A stretch of 64,000 nucleotides of DNA from JABDJL01 sp963664065 (GTDB lineage: Bacteria; Pseudomonadota; Gammaproteobacteria; Xanthomonadales; SZUA-36), in the NCBI GenBank assembly GCA_963664065.1, contig OY760942.1:2356001-2420000 (forward strand), read 5' to 3'. The notes under the pieces are model-generated. The model ran no database searches, had not been told where the DNA came from, and saw only the letters and a program-made list of their open reading frames with translations. Each line of letters opens with the position of its first letter. The first letter of the stretch is position 1. Below, one piece after another: positions 1-8,191 of the stretch. The position numbers and the translations under genes were made by a program.

Positions 1-2
1 GC

Positions 3-284
3 ATTGCATACAAGGCCTACAAAATGTCCTTGAATGGCGAAGAGGCGCCCGTCATCGATGGACTGACAGGCGATCAACGTTTCTTCCTGGGTTATGCCCA
101 GGTCTGGCGCTCGAAATCCCGCGATGAAGAAACCAAACGCCGCCTGACGACCGACACCCATTCGCCGCCCAAATTCCGTGCCAATGGTGCTGCAGTAAAC
201 GTAGCTGAATTTTACGAGGCGTTTGACGTGAAAAAAGGCGATGGCATGTATCTTCCGCCTGAAGAACGCGTCAAGATCTGGTAA
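3..284 (+). CDS. M13-family metallopeptidase (PepO/neprilysin-like), C-terminal end, partial
   Basis: The reading frame enters from the left edge and is open from base 3 (IAYKAYKMSLNGEE), so the ATG at 24 is internal. The visible 93 residues match the end of M13 zinc endopeptidases: a GDQRFFLGYAQVW stretch, HSPPKFRANG, and the terminal FYEAFDVKKGDGMYLPPEERVKIW region. In the family this part helps to form the substrate-binding wall of the catalytic domain; the HExxH zinc site would lie upstream of the window. These enzymes are usually secreted or periplasmic oligopeptidases. A strong hairpin follows the stop codon. Confidence 0.9.
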   Translation: MAYKAYKMSLNGEEAPVIDGLTGDQRFFLGYAQVWRSKSRDEETKRRLTTDTHSPPKFRANGAAVNVAEFYEAFDVKKGDGMYLPPEERVKIW

Positions 285-300
285 TTACAATTGGTACCCG

Positions 301-332
301 AAACGGCTACAACAGTGGCCGTTTTCTTTTCT
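301..332 (+). terminator. Intrinsic terminator after the M13 peptidase
   Basis: A 10-bp stem (AAACGGCTAC at 301-310 with GTGGCCGTTT at 315-324, one G-U pair) closes a four-base AACA loop and is followed by a T-rich tail (TCTTTTCT). It starts 16 bases after the peptidase stop codon and separates that gene from the sigma-factor operon. Confidence 0.8.
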
Positions 333-360
333 GATCGCTTAAAATACATGTACATTTTGT

Positions 361-390
361 TGCGACCTTTTTCCTATAGACACCGTCTTA
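361..390 (+). promoter_or_regulatory. Putative ECF-type autoregulated promoter of the sigma-factor operon
   Basis: TGCGACC at 361-367 and CGTCT at 384-388 are separated by 16 bases. This resembles ECF sigma promoters (AACC-like -35, CGTC-like -10, about 16-bp spacer) and lies directly upstream of an ECF sigma gene, where autoregulation is common. An 8-bp TACATGTA palindrome sits just upstream near 345-352. A start site 6-8 bases after the -10 would fall almost on the ATG at 398. The assignment rests on pattern only. Confidence 0.45.
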
Positions 391-397
391 CTTGCTG

Positions 398-967
398 ATG
401 GCTCATTCCGGATTCGACATAGAGATCGATGACTTCACGCTCGCTGGCGCGAAGCGTGGAGACATGGGCGCTTGTGAAAGAATTTATCGCCTGTACCAGG
501 CCCCCGCGTTTACGGTAGCCGTTCGCGTATGCCGCTGCCGGGAACTTGCTCAGGAAGTCACGCAAGAGGCGTTTATCACGGCGTTTCGCAGAATTGGCCA
601 GTTCAGGGGAGACGCCCCGTTTTGGGGTTGGCTGCGGCGGGTTGTTATCAACCACGCCATTAGCGCACTTCGCAGACAGCCCAAGGCCGAAATTGTTGAA
701 TTCGAGGAATACCAGGCCTGGGATCCGGGTGAACATGATCAAATCGGGATGGCCATGGGCCTGGAAAGTGCACTACAGGAATTGAGCGACGAAGACCGGA
801 CCATTGTCTGGCTGCATGATGTAGAAGGCTACAAACACCAGGAAATTGCAAAATTTTTTGGTAAAACAGAAAGTTTTTCCAAGACCCGCCTGGCACGGGC
901 GAGAAAACGGCTGCGGGGGCTGATTGAGTCGGCCATCAGCGATCCAATTGCAAACGCCATTGCGTAA
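398..967 (+). CDS. ECF-family RNA polymerase sigma factor
   Basis: A 189-residue sigma-70-type protein with only regions 2 and 4. Region 2 (about residues 15-85) includes ELAQEVTQEAFITAFRRI and GWLRRVVINHAISALRR, the core-binding and -10-recognition helices. Region 4 (about 118-172) includes LSDEDRTIVWLHDVEGYKHQEIAKFF-type sequence and the helix-turn-helix ending in KTRLARARKRLRGLI. A TTG lies 6 bases upstream in frame, but the ATG at 398 is the better start; no clear ribosome-binding site precedes it. The next gene begins 11 bases downstream and encodes a single-pass membrane protein, the usual arrangement of an ECF sigma factor with its regulator. The target regulon is unknown. Confidence 0.92.
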   Translation: MAHSGFDIEIDDFTLAGAKRGDMGACERIYRLYQAPAFTVAVRVCRCRELAQEVTQEAFITAFRRIGQFRGDAPFWGWLRRVVINHAISALRRQPKAEIVEFEEYQAWDPGEHDQIGMAMGLESALQELSDEDRTIVWLHDVEGYKHQEIAKFFGKTESFSKTRLARARKRLRGLIESAISDPIANAIA

Positions 968-978
968 CGAGAGAAAAT

Positions 979-1524
979 ATGAACATTTCACTCAGCACAA
1001 TCACCATTCACCAGGACCCACTTGGGCTTCGTGACCTGCCCCTTTTGAAACCCGATACAGATGGGTGGACGACCATCAGGCAGGCGCTGGAAGAGCAACA
1101 GGCCAGGCAGCGTAAGCAACGGTCCGCCATTACCTGGCTGGCTGTTGCAGCAAGCATGGTGTTGGCAGTGATAGTAACCACCCGCCAATCCGGCATTGAA
1201 CAACCGCTTGCAAAACCGGTTGCGACCCAAAGCACGGATCTGGCGTCAGTGGATAACATGGATAAGGTGCATTCCCTGATTTCGCTTTCGCAAACACTGG
1301 AATCACAATTACGAAATATTCGGGAAGAAACCGGTTCCATACCGGCTAATTCGGCCGTTTATATTGCTGAACTCGAAGACCTGGTAGCACAGGTAGACAC
1401 TGAGCTCAGTTATTCGCCCGATTCGGTCAGTTTATGGGGACAGCGTGTCAATCTCCTGCTGGACCTTGCACAGATTTACCAGCATCACTGGGAAACAGAA
1501 TACGGACAGATGGCATCACTATGA
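979..1524 (+). CDS. Single-pass membrane protein, probable anti-sigma factor
   Basis: A 181-residue protein with a charged cytoplasmic N-terminus of about 47 residues, one membrane helix at about 48-66 (SAITWLAVAASMVLAVIVTT) and a periplasmic C-terminus predicted helical. There is no cysteine, so it is not a zinc-binding (HxxxCxxC) anti-sigma factor. Position directly after the ECF sigma gene, topology and size fit a membrane anti-sigma factor, but no family motif proves it. Its stop (TGA 1522-1524) overlaps an ATG at 1521 in the next gene's frame, suggesting translational coupling in a three-gene operon. Confidence 0.6.
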   Translation: MNISLSTITIHQDPLGLRDLPLLKPDTDGWTTIRQALEEQQARQRKQRSAITWLAVAASMVLAVIVTTRQSGIEQPLAKPVATQSTDLASVDNMDKVHSLISLSQTLESQLRNIREETGSIPANSAVYIAELEDLVAQVDTELSYSPDSVSLWGQRVNLLLDLAQIYQHHWETEYGQMASL

Positions 1525-1544
1525 TTTTTCGGAGGCAACAGGCC

Positions 1545-2954
1545 ATGAAACTTGAATTTGGTAAAACGAAACTGGGCACGATACTGGCACTATCGGTCTT
1601 GCTCACCAGCACGGCCATATCGGCCGAAGACACCCGGTCTGAAGAGAAACAGCCCGTTCAGGCCCGTGAGGCACTCGAGCAGGCAGAGCTTCAGGCTGCC
1701 TATGAAGAAGCAGTTGGAGAGGCCAGGCAGGAACAGCGTGCAGCCCGTGAAGCGGTGGAAAGAGCCCGCACCGAGATGTTACATGCTGCCGAAGAACAAG
1801 CCCGGCAGGCAGAAATACAAGCGAGCTCGCGTGCGGAGCGCGCTGAAGAATTTGAAAGGACGCGTGAACTTCACGAGGCGGAATCTGCCGCCATGCGCGA
1901 AGAGCTGAGCCGTGTCCACGATAGCCTGCGCCACGCTTCCCGCGAAGTTGCGCGTGTTCATCGTGATTTAGACCGCTCGCATTATCGCGTCGCGCCCCTG
2001 GACTCATTTGTCAACCTGGGTGACAGGGCTATTATCGGTGTCGTGCTTGGTGATTCCACCAAGAACGGCGTACTCGTGCTTGGCGTATCACCGGATGGGC
2101 CATCTGAACGGGCCGGCTTGTTACAGGGTGATGTCATTGTTTCAATGATGGGGCAAGCGCTGGTTGACAACGAGGACGATAACGCGAGAGCGGTACTTGG
2201 CCAGGTCATGGAACACGTGGAGGTCGGCGACGGACTGGAGATTACAGTTGACCGGGACGGCAAGCGGATCGAATACGTTGTTGTAGCCGATAAGCGGGAG
2301 CCATTTGCCTGGCAGAGCATCCTGCGTTTGCCTTCCGTTTCGGCAATAGCTTCAGCGGTAGCGCAAGCAGTGCCAGGGACTCCCATGGCGCCAGTCATTG
2401 TTGAACGTATCAGCATTCCGGAAATTGATGAAGTGGAATTGCGCGCCCAGGTAGAGAGAATTCGCGAGGGCATCGATCGGGCTCGCGTCGTTATCGAGAC
2501 CAACCGGTTTTCACATTTCGGCGACGCGCCTTCGGCCTGGGAATATGAATTTGAAACCCTGTCTGAATTGGGTGACGGTGCACTGAGAGAAGCTAATGTA
2601 TGGTTTGGTTTGCCTGTAACCCGAGGCCTGAAGCTTGCCGAGATTGATGAGGGCCTGGGGGAGTACTTTAAAACCGATCGCGGCGTTCTGGTATTGAAGG
2701 CACGCGAAGACAATGACCTTCAACTGCAATCAGGTGACGTAATTCTCGAGGTTGGTGGAAAGGCCGTTGATAAGCCGTCTGATGTAATGAGGGCGCTGCG
2801 AGATTGGGAACCCGGAGCTGCCATCGAAATTGATGTCAAGCGCAACCGCAAAAACCAGACTCTTGAAATCGTATTACCCGAAAGATCTTTTGGATTTAAT
2901 TTCGTGCCATCATCCGATGATGTTCATTTAAAGATTCATACATCCAAAGACTGA
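1545..2954 (+). CDS. Secreted coiled-coil protein with two PDZ domains
   Basis: A 469-residue exported protein. The start at 1545 is chosen because GGAGG lies at 1531-1535 and a signal peptide follows directly (MKLEFGKTKLGTILALSVLL, cleavage after about residue 27). An in-frame ATG at 1521 overlaps the previous stop and is the alternative. Residues about 30-140 are rich in Glu, Arg and Ala and should form a long coiled coil. PDZ domain 1 (about 160-250) contains GVSPDGPSERAGLLQGDVIV; PDZ domain 2 (about 354-447) contains LQSGDVILEVGGKAV. No protease catalytic domain is present, unlike DegP/DegS, so it may be a periplasmic peptide sensor or scaffold of the sigma/anti-sigma system. That role is inferred from operon position. 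Confidence 0.8.
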   Translation: MKLEFGKTKLGTILALSVLLTSTAISAEDTRSEEKQPVQAREALEQAELQAAYEEAVGEARQEQRAAREAVERARTEMLHAAEEQARQAEIQASSRAERAEEFERTRELHEAESAAMREELSRVHDSLRHASREVARVHRDLDRSHYRVAPLDSFVNLGDRAIIGVVLGDSTKNGVLVLGVSPDGPSERAGLLQGDVIVSMMGQALVDNEDDNARAVLGQVMEHVEVGDGLEITVDRDGKRIEYVVVADKREPFAWQSILRLPSVSAIASAVAQAVPGTPMAPVIVERISIPEIDEVELRAQVERIREGIDRARVVIETNRFSHFGDAPSAWEYEFETLSELGDGALREANVWFGLPVTRGLKLAEIDEGLGEYFKTDRGVLVLKAREDNDLQLQSGDVILEVGGKAVDKPSDVMRALRDWEPGAAIEIDVKRNRKNQTLEIVLPERSFGFNFVPSSDDVHLKIHTSKD

Positions 2955-2968
2955 CCAAAAAACTCCCG

Positions 2969-2997
2969 GCGGGGCCTTTCCGGGCCCCGCTTTTTTT
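2969..2997 (+). terminator. Strong intrinsic terminator closing the sigma-factor operon
   Basis: GCGGGGCC (2969-2976) pairs with GGCCCCGC (2983-2990) around a six-base loop, followed by seven T residues (2991-2997). It lies 15 bases past the PDZ gene. Confidence 0.93.
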
Positions 2998-3028
2998 GTG
3001 CCTGTTACGCGGACCTGAACGGCCTGCC

Positions 3029-3057
3029 TTGAGTGCTTGCACTTCTGCATCCATAAT
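3029..3057 (+). promoter_or_regulatory. Putative sigma-70 promoter of the CDF transporter gene
   Basis: TTGAGT (3029-3034) and CATAAT (3052-3057) are separated by exactly 17 bases, between a terminator and the start codon at 3088. If real, transcription begins near 3064, which excludes a longer reading frame open from 3037. Confidence 0.5.
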
Positions 3058-3087
3058 CTGATCTGCTTCACAAAATTCATATCAATT

Positions 3088-4002
3088 ATGTCCGCTTCAC
3101 CCGACTCCCTGAAATCGATCCTGTTTGCCCTCGGCGCAAACTCTTCCATCGCAATTGCCAAGGGTTTTGCAGCGGCATGGACCGGGTCCGGAGCCATGTT
3201 GGCCGAGGCGATCCATTCGCTGGCTGATTCAGGTAATCAGTTGTTACTTTTGCTGGGGCTGAAGCAGTCCAAGAGACCGGCAAACATGGAATATCCGCTG
3301 GGATTTGGAAAAAGTATCTATTTCTGGTCATTCCTGGTTGCCTTGGTGCTGTTCAGTCTTGGTGGTGTATTTTCTGTTTACGAAGGCTGGCACAAAGTTA
3401 ATCATCCCGAGGAAATATCCAATCCGATGCTCGCAGTCGGGGTGCTGTTGTTCGCCATGGTTGCAGAGGCCATTTCCCTTTGGGGATGCATACGGGAAAT
3501 AAACAAGGAGCGGCGTGGGCGTAATTATTTTAAGTGGTTCAGAGAAAGCAGGAGCAGTGAACTGGTGGTGGTATTTGGAGAGGATATCGCCGCACTGCTT
3601 GGCCTTGGTTTGGCCCTGATCGCGATACTCATGGCCACCCTGACTGGCGATCCGGTCTACGACGCCATCGGTTCTGCATCGATTGGCGTTCTGCTGTTGG
3701 TGATTGCATTTTACATTGCTGTGGAAGTCAAAGCCCTGTTAATCGGCCAGAGTGTGGAACCGTATGTACTGGAGGAAATGCGCCAGTTCCTGCAAAACAG
3801 ACCGGAAATCGACAAGCTGTTTAACCTGCTCACCATGCAGATGGGCCATGACGCGATGGTTGCGGTAAAAGCGCAAATGGCCTTGACCGGCTCTGAACGA
3901 GGCATGCTGGAAGCGATCAACAAGGTCGAGTCTGATTTCAAGGCCCAGTTCCCGGTTACTGCCTGGCTATTCTTCGAACCTGACTATACCGACGATGATT
4001 AA
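3088..4002 (+). CDS. Cation diffusion facilitator (CDF) family transporter, ZnT9-like branch
   Basis: A 304-residue inner-membrane protein with about six membrane helices. The N-terminal part carries the CDF hallmark HSLADSGNQ (H43, D47) in helix 2. The matching segment in helix 5 reads VVVFGEDIAALLG, with Glu-Asp rather than the two metal ligands of classical zinc exporters such as YiiP. This resembles the SLC30A9 (ZnT9) type, so metal or substrate specificity is uncertain. The soluble C-terminal domain (about 215-304) is the usual ferredoxin-like CDF dimer domain. A promoter-like pair lies upstream and rimO follows after 18 bases. Confidence 0.88.
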   Translation: MSASPDSLKSILFALGANSSIAIAKGFAAAWTGSGAMLAEAIHSLADSGNQLLLLLGLKQSKRPANMEYPLGFGKSIYFWSFLVALVLFSLGGVFSVYEGWHKVNHPEEISNPMLAVGVLLFAMVAEAISLWGCIREINKERRGRNYFKWFRESRSSELVVVFGEDIAALLGLGLALIAILMATLTGDPVYDAIGSASIGVLLLVIAFYIAVEVKALLIGQSVEPYVLEEMRQFLQNRPEIDKLFNLLTMQMGHDAMVAVKAQMALTGSERGMLEAINKVESDFKAQFPVTAWLFFEPDYTDDD

Positions 4003-4020
4003 TTTTCCGAATCATTAAAC

Positions 4021-5352
4021 ATGAACGAAACCGTTTCTGCCCCCAAAATCGGATTTGTCAGCCTGGGTTGTCCCAAGGCACTGGTTGATTCTGAACGCAT
4101 CATTACCCAGCTGCGCATGGATGGTTACCAGATTGCTCCAAGCTATGAAGGCGCAGACATTGTGGTGGTTAACACCTGCGGATTTATCGACAGCGCAAAA
4201 GCTGAGTCGCTGGAGGCAATCGGTGAAGCCATTGAGTCTAACGGCCGGGTGATCGTCACGGGCTGCCTGGGAACGCATGAATCTGAAATTCGCGATTTTC
4301 ACCCGTCTGTACTGTCTGTTACCGGACCACAACAGTATGAGCAGGTACTGAATGCTGTACATCTGCATGTTCCGTTCGAGGCAAACCACGATCCGTTTAT
4401 GGACCTGGTGCCACCCCAGGGAATCAGGCTTACACCGCGACATTACGCCTATCTGAAGATTTCAGAGGGCTGCAACCACAAGTGTAGTTTCTGCATCATT
4501 CCATCCATGAGAGGGCGTTTACAAAGCCGGCCGGCAGGCGATGTCATGGCCGAAGCCGAGCAACTGGTTCGGTCCGGTGTGCGCGAATTACTGGTGATCT
4601 CCCAGGATACATCGGCATACGGGGTTGATCTGAAGTACAGGACAGATTTTTGGGGTGGCCGGCCTGTTAAAACCAGGATGACCGAACTCTGCCAGGCCCT
4701 TGCGAGTCTGGGGGTTTGGGTCAGGTTGCATTACGTCTACCCTTACCCGCACGTGGACGAGATCGTTCCACTCATGGCGGATGGTGGAATCCTCCCCTAT
4801 CTTGATATCCCGTTTCAGCACGGCAGTCCAAAAATACTGAAGTTAATGAAACGCCCGGCAGCCTCGGAAAACAACCTTGAACGAATCTTGAAGTGGCGGA
4901 AAATTTGCCCCGATCTCACCATCAGGAGTACTTTTATCGTGGGCTTTCCCGGCGAAACTGATGAAGATTTCGAAGTATTACTTGAATTTATCCGCGAAGC
5001 TCAACTCGACCGCGTCGGATGCTTTAAATACTCCCCCGTCAAGGGTGCAGCAGCAAACACGCTGGACGGGGAGGTGCCGGAGACCACCAAGATCGAACGT
5101 GAGCAGGTGTTCATGGAATTGCAGGCAGAGATCAGCCGCCGCAAGCTGAAAAGCAAGCGGGGAAGCGTTCAGGAAGTACTCGTTGATGAGGTCAGTGCGC
5201 AAGGAGCAATTGCCCGTAGCCACGCAGACGCACCGGAGATTGATGGATTGGTCCATATCCGGGACGGGGCGGGATTAGAGGCAGGAGCAATCACAAGGGT
5301 ATTGATTGAAGGTTCCGACGATCACGATCTGTTCGGAACATTACATTCCTGA
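4021..5352 (+). CDS. rimO: Ribosomal protein S12 methylthiotransferase RimO
   Basis: RimO is a radical-SAM enzyme that adds a methylthio group to the beta-carbon of a conserved aspartate of ribosomal protein S12. The 443-residue protein has the full architecture. The N-terminal UPF0004 domain carries three cluster cysteines (GCPKALVDSE, NTCGFID, TGCLG). The radical-SAM domain carries C151-x3-C155-x2-C158 (CNHKCSFC). A TRAM RNA/protein-binding domain occupies about 375-443. The SLGCPKALVDSE signature and the DGLVHI segment in TRAM favour RimO over the tRNA enzyme MiaB. Only three bases separate it from the following rRNA methyltransferase, so the two are probably co-transcribed as a ribosome-modification pair. 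Confidence 0.96.
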   Translation: MNETVSAPKIGFVSLGCPKALVDSERIITQLRMDGYQIAPSYEGADIVVVNTCGFIDSAKAESLEAIGEAIESNGRVIVTGCLGTHESEIRDFHPSVLSVTGPQQYEQVLNAVHLHVPFEANHDPFMDLVPPQGIRLTPRHYAYLKISEGCNHKCSFCIIPSMRGRLQSRPAGDVMAEAEQLVRSGVRELLVISQDTSAYGVDLKYRTDFWGGRPVKTRMTELCQALASLGVWVRLHYVYPYPHVDEIVPLMADGGILPYLDIPFQHGSPKILKLMKRPAASENNLERILKWRKICPDLTIRSTFIVGFPGETDEDFEVLLEFIREAQLDRVGCFKYSPVKGAAANTLDGEVPETTKIEREQVFMELQAEISRRKLKSKRGSVQEVLVDEVSAQGAIARSHADAPEIDGLVHIRDGAGLEAGAITRVLIEGSDDHDLFGTLHS

Positions 5353-5355
5353 AGA

Positions 5356-6385
5356 ATGACTCCACTTGGCCAGCTTTTACGCAGAAACCTGTCTGGCATC
5401 GAGTCGGCAGACAGGCTGCTTTGGATCAATCCGCCCGCCGATGAGAGCTGGCGGGCAATCCTGGACATTACAGGCAAATTAACAATGCTGAGTCAGGACT
5501 ACTCGCATTGGAGATTTCTTGCCGGTATCGGAGCGAAGACCGAGTTTCGTGATTTTCCAGAACCCGAAGAAGCATATGATCATGTAATACTCACCCTGCC
5601 CCGCAGCAAACCAAGACTGGAAATGATGCTGGACTGTATCCGCTCAATATTGTCCGATGCTGGAAAAATCTGGTTGCTCGGAGAAAACAATGCTGGCATC
5701 CGATCATCCGCAGCCAGGCTTGAAAACGGTTTCGGAAAAGCCAGAAAGTTCGATAGTGCCAGGCACAGCTGTCTGTTCGAAGCGACAAACCCGAAACCTC
5801 TGCCTGCTTTCAATGCAGGCAATTACAAGCGGTTGTGGAGCCTGGACGAAGGCTCGGGCGGTTTGAGACTGTGCTCCTGGCCGGGGGTATTCGCACACGG
5901 CAGGCTTGATGGGGGAACCCAAATGCTGATGGAAGTGTTGCCGTCGCTGGCCCCGTTTGGCTCGGTCCTTGATTTTGGATGCGGGTGTGGCGTTATTTCG
6001 GCCTGGTTGAACAAAATTGATCCGGCCGCCAGTATTACCATGACCGACGTGGATGCGCTGGCTCTGCGCTCAGCAGCAGAAACCATGAAGTTGAATCAGT
6101 GCAAAGCGAAAATCAGGCCGGGTGACGGGTTACAGAAACTGGAGCAAGTTTTTGATCTGATTGTCACCAACCCCCCCATTTCACCAGGGACATCAAACCG
6201 ATACCGGCCTGAGCATGAAATTATTGAAGCGGGTTCGGAACTTTTTGCACCCCCGTGGTTCTGTGGTGATGGTAGTTAATCGTCACATCCCTTACCGTAA
6301 GTGGCTGGACAGGAAATTTGCCAAGCATCAAGTCCTGGCAGCAGACTCGAATTACCAGGTGTTGCATGCAGTTCATGCAGCATAG
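5356..6385 (+). CDS. rsmC: RsmC-like 16S rRNA (guanine-N2) methyltransferase, frameshifted
   Basis: RsmC methylates G1207 of 16S rRNA in the 30S subunit. The N-terminal half is a degenerate methyltransferase-like domain; the C-terminal half has the SAM site (VLDFGCGCGVISAWL) and should contain the catalytic NPPFHQG motif. As sequenced, the frame reads VTNPPISPG and stops at 6279. The DNA has seven C at 6171-6177; with six, the frame becomes NPPFHQG and continues as GLSMKLLKRVRNFLHPRGSV to a stop at 6385. The repaired protein would have about 342 residues, essentially the length of E. coli RsmC. This is either a one-base insertion in a homopolymer (sequencing error) or a recent inactivation. 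Confidence 0.88.
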
Positions 6386-6427
6386 AAAATCAGATTATTG
6401 AACCCGCTAACAATTTCGGAAACCATA

Positions 6428-6850
6428 ATGAAAGTTTTGAAAATCACCTTTGTACTGATATTGCTCATCACTGGCATGGTTGCCCTGTACGCCTCTGAGA
6501 CTGAGGCTGAAAGCGCAGCAGACCAGCCTGAAGCTGGAGTCGCAAACGAGCTCACTTCATCAACTGAGGCCGAGGTGACTGCAGCAGCAGAACCACCGGA
6601 TAGCCCCGTATCAATAATGGACCAGCCGCTGGATGGCAGCAGTTTTGAGGCCTTTACTGCCGGCCTGGCGAAAGTAGACGAGGAAGCCACTGAAAAGGAA
6701 TACCGGAGCGTGATGTCTTCTCTTGATTACCTGCTTTTTTACGACCTGGGCGCGAAACGTGACAAAGCGACTCTTTACTCGAGACTTGATGGACAATCAC
6801 CCAACCAGATCCGGGACAAAGTGGCCAAATCCAGGGGTAGAAAAAGATAA
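6428..6850 (+). CDS. Small exported protein of unknown function
   Basis: A 140-residue protein. The ATG at 6428 is preferred to the upstream frame start because a signal peptide or anchor follows directly (MKVLKITFVLILLITGMVAL). Next comes a low-complexity acidic, Ala-rich linker (about 22-60) and a conserved-looking C-terminal segment of about 70 residues (YRSVMSSLDYLLFYDLGAK, then LYSRLDGQSPNQI) ending in a basic tail, SRGRKR. The pattern suggests a periplasmic or lipoprotein-like protein, though no lipobox cysteine is present. I do not recognise a named family with confidence. Its stop lies only six bases from the end of the convergent polysaccharide gene. Confidence 0.65.
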   Translation: MKVLKITFVLILLITGMVALYASETEAESAADQPEAGVANELTSSTEAEVTAAAEPPDSPVSIMDQPLDGSSFEAFTAGLAKVDEEATEKEYRSVMSSLDYLLFYDLGAKRDKATLYSRLDGQSPNQIRDKVAKSRGRKR

Positions 6851-6856
6851 GAATCT

Positions 6857-8191
6857 TTAAAACGCGTTACGCCCGATCATGGTGAATGGAGTCCTCATCA
6901 GGATTTGAAGGTCCAGCCACAGGGACCAGTTTCGGATGTACCACAGGTCGTGCTCGATTCTCAGGGCCATTTTCTCTTCAGTATCGGTCATCCCCCTCAA
7001 GCCGTTCACCTGCGCCCAGCCGGTAATACCAGGCTTCGCTTTGTGCCGGAACATGTACCTGGGAATCCGGCTCAGGTAATAATCATTAAGCTCCAACGGA
7101 TGGGGTCTTGGGCCAACCAATGACATTTCACCTTTCAAGACATTAATCAACTGCGGTAATTCATCAAGACTGGTGCGTCTGAGAAATGCACCAAGGCGGG
7201 TAACACGGTCATCTCCAGGTGTTGCCTGGACAAATTGACCCTCGGGCTCGGAATCTATTTTCATGGTCCGGAATTTCAAGATATTAATCGGCTCACCACC
7301 GATACCGTGCCGCATTTGGCGAAAAATAGCCGGACCGGGACTTGTGGCTTTTACAGAAAGTGCGATCAGCAACAACAAGGGTGACGCTGCAGTGAGTAAG
7401 ACTGCCGCGCCAAGTCGGTCCACTGCCGCTTTCAAGCGCCATTCTGTGCCCGTCATGGGGGTGCCGCTAAGCGAAATTACCGGCAGCCCCTGCCATTCGG
7501 TTACATTCTGGTTTAACAGGCGGTACTGGTAGAGATCCGGTACCACATGGACATCAACCACACTGTTTTTCAGCGCATCCAGGCCGGACTCGAGTAGTAA
7601 CTTGTCTTCCAGTTCTGTCGCAATCCAGACGTCATCAATAGGATTTTCCGCGATGAATTCCCTTAACTCTGAAACCGGCCTCACCGAAATGCCGGACCAG
7701 TCACTACCGAACCTCTCAACCACCTCAACATGCATGGTCTTGTCACTGGCAAGCCTCCTTTCGACCCTGGCAGCGGCGTCACCACTGCCTATGAGGATCA
7801 TTCGCTTGCAATGACGTTTTGAATCGCGGGAATATCGTAAGAAGGCATACTGCAACATCGTCAGAATGATAAGCCCCGCACTGCTGAACACCACCCATAG
7901 ACCAAACCAGATACGGGAGTAATCAGCCGTTACTTTCAAAAGTGTCGCCGTAGTGAGCAGTGTCATCACCACCAGGGCCCAGCCGGCGATCAGGCGGCGC
8001 ATTTTGCGCATAAACTCCCACCGGAATTCCTGCCTGAAAGCGCCCGTAGAAGGAAACACCACTGATGCCACCAATAAACCCAGAAGCAAAACTACAAGAT
8101 AGCCTGAAGTGAGCGGCAGCCAACCGAAACGAATGACATATGCCAAAAGGAAACTGACCAACAAGATGCCAAGGTAGGCAATTGTGTTCAT
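6857..8191 (-). CDS. Polyprenyl glycosylphosphotransferase (exopolysaccharide initiating sugar transferase)
   Basis: This enzyme starts a polysaccharide repeat unit by moving a sugar-1-phosphate from a nucleotide sugar to undecaprenyl phosphate at the inner membrane. The 444-residue protein shows four N-terminal membrane helices (about 1-120), a cytoplasmic CoA-binding-like domain (about 128-225), a further membrane helix (about 255-280) and the bacterial sugar transferase domain (about 250-444). Hallmarks are RRTSLDELPQLINVLKGEMS, LVGPRPH and KPGITGWAQVNG. The architecture matches WcaJ/PssY-type proteins; the sugar, glucose or galactose, cannot be told. It overlaps the upstream WecG-type gene by four bases, implying coupled translation. 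Confidence 0.93.
   Translation of the reverse strand: MNTIAYLGILLVSFLLAYVIRFGWLPLTSGYLVVLLLGLLVASVVFPSTGAFRQEFRWEFMRKMRRLIAGWALVVMTLLTTATLLKVTADYSRIWFGLWVVFSSAGLIILTMLQYAFLRYSRDSKRHCKRMILIGSGDAAARVERRLASDKTMHVEVVERFGSDWSGISVRPVSELREFIAENPIDDVWIATELEDKLLLESGLDALKNSVVDVHVVPDLYQYRLLNQNVTEWQGLPVISLSGTPMTGTEWRLKAAVDRLGAAVLLTAASPLLLLIALSVKATSPGPAIFRQMRHGIGGEPINILKFRTMKIDSEPEGQFVQATPGDDRVTRLGAFLRRTSLDELPQLINVLKGEMSLVGPRPHPLELNDYYLSRIPRYMFRHKAKPGITGWAQVNGLRGMTDTEEKMALRIEHDLWYIRNWSLWLDLQILMRTPFTMIGRNAF

Noticed and set aside
1434..1544. Longer N-terminus for the PDZ protein
   Set aside because: It lies inside the preceding gene in another frame; the GGAGG and signal peptide at 1545 fix a better start.
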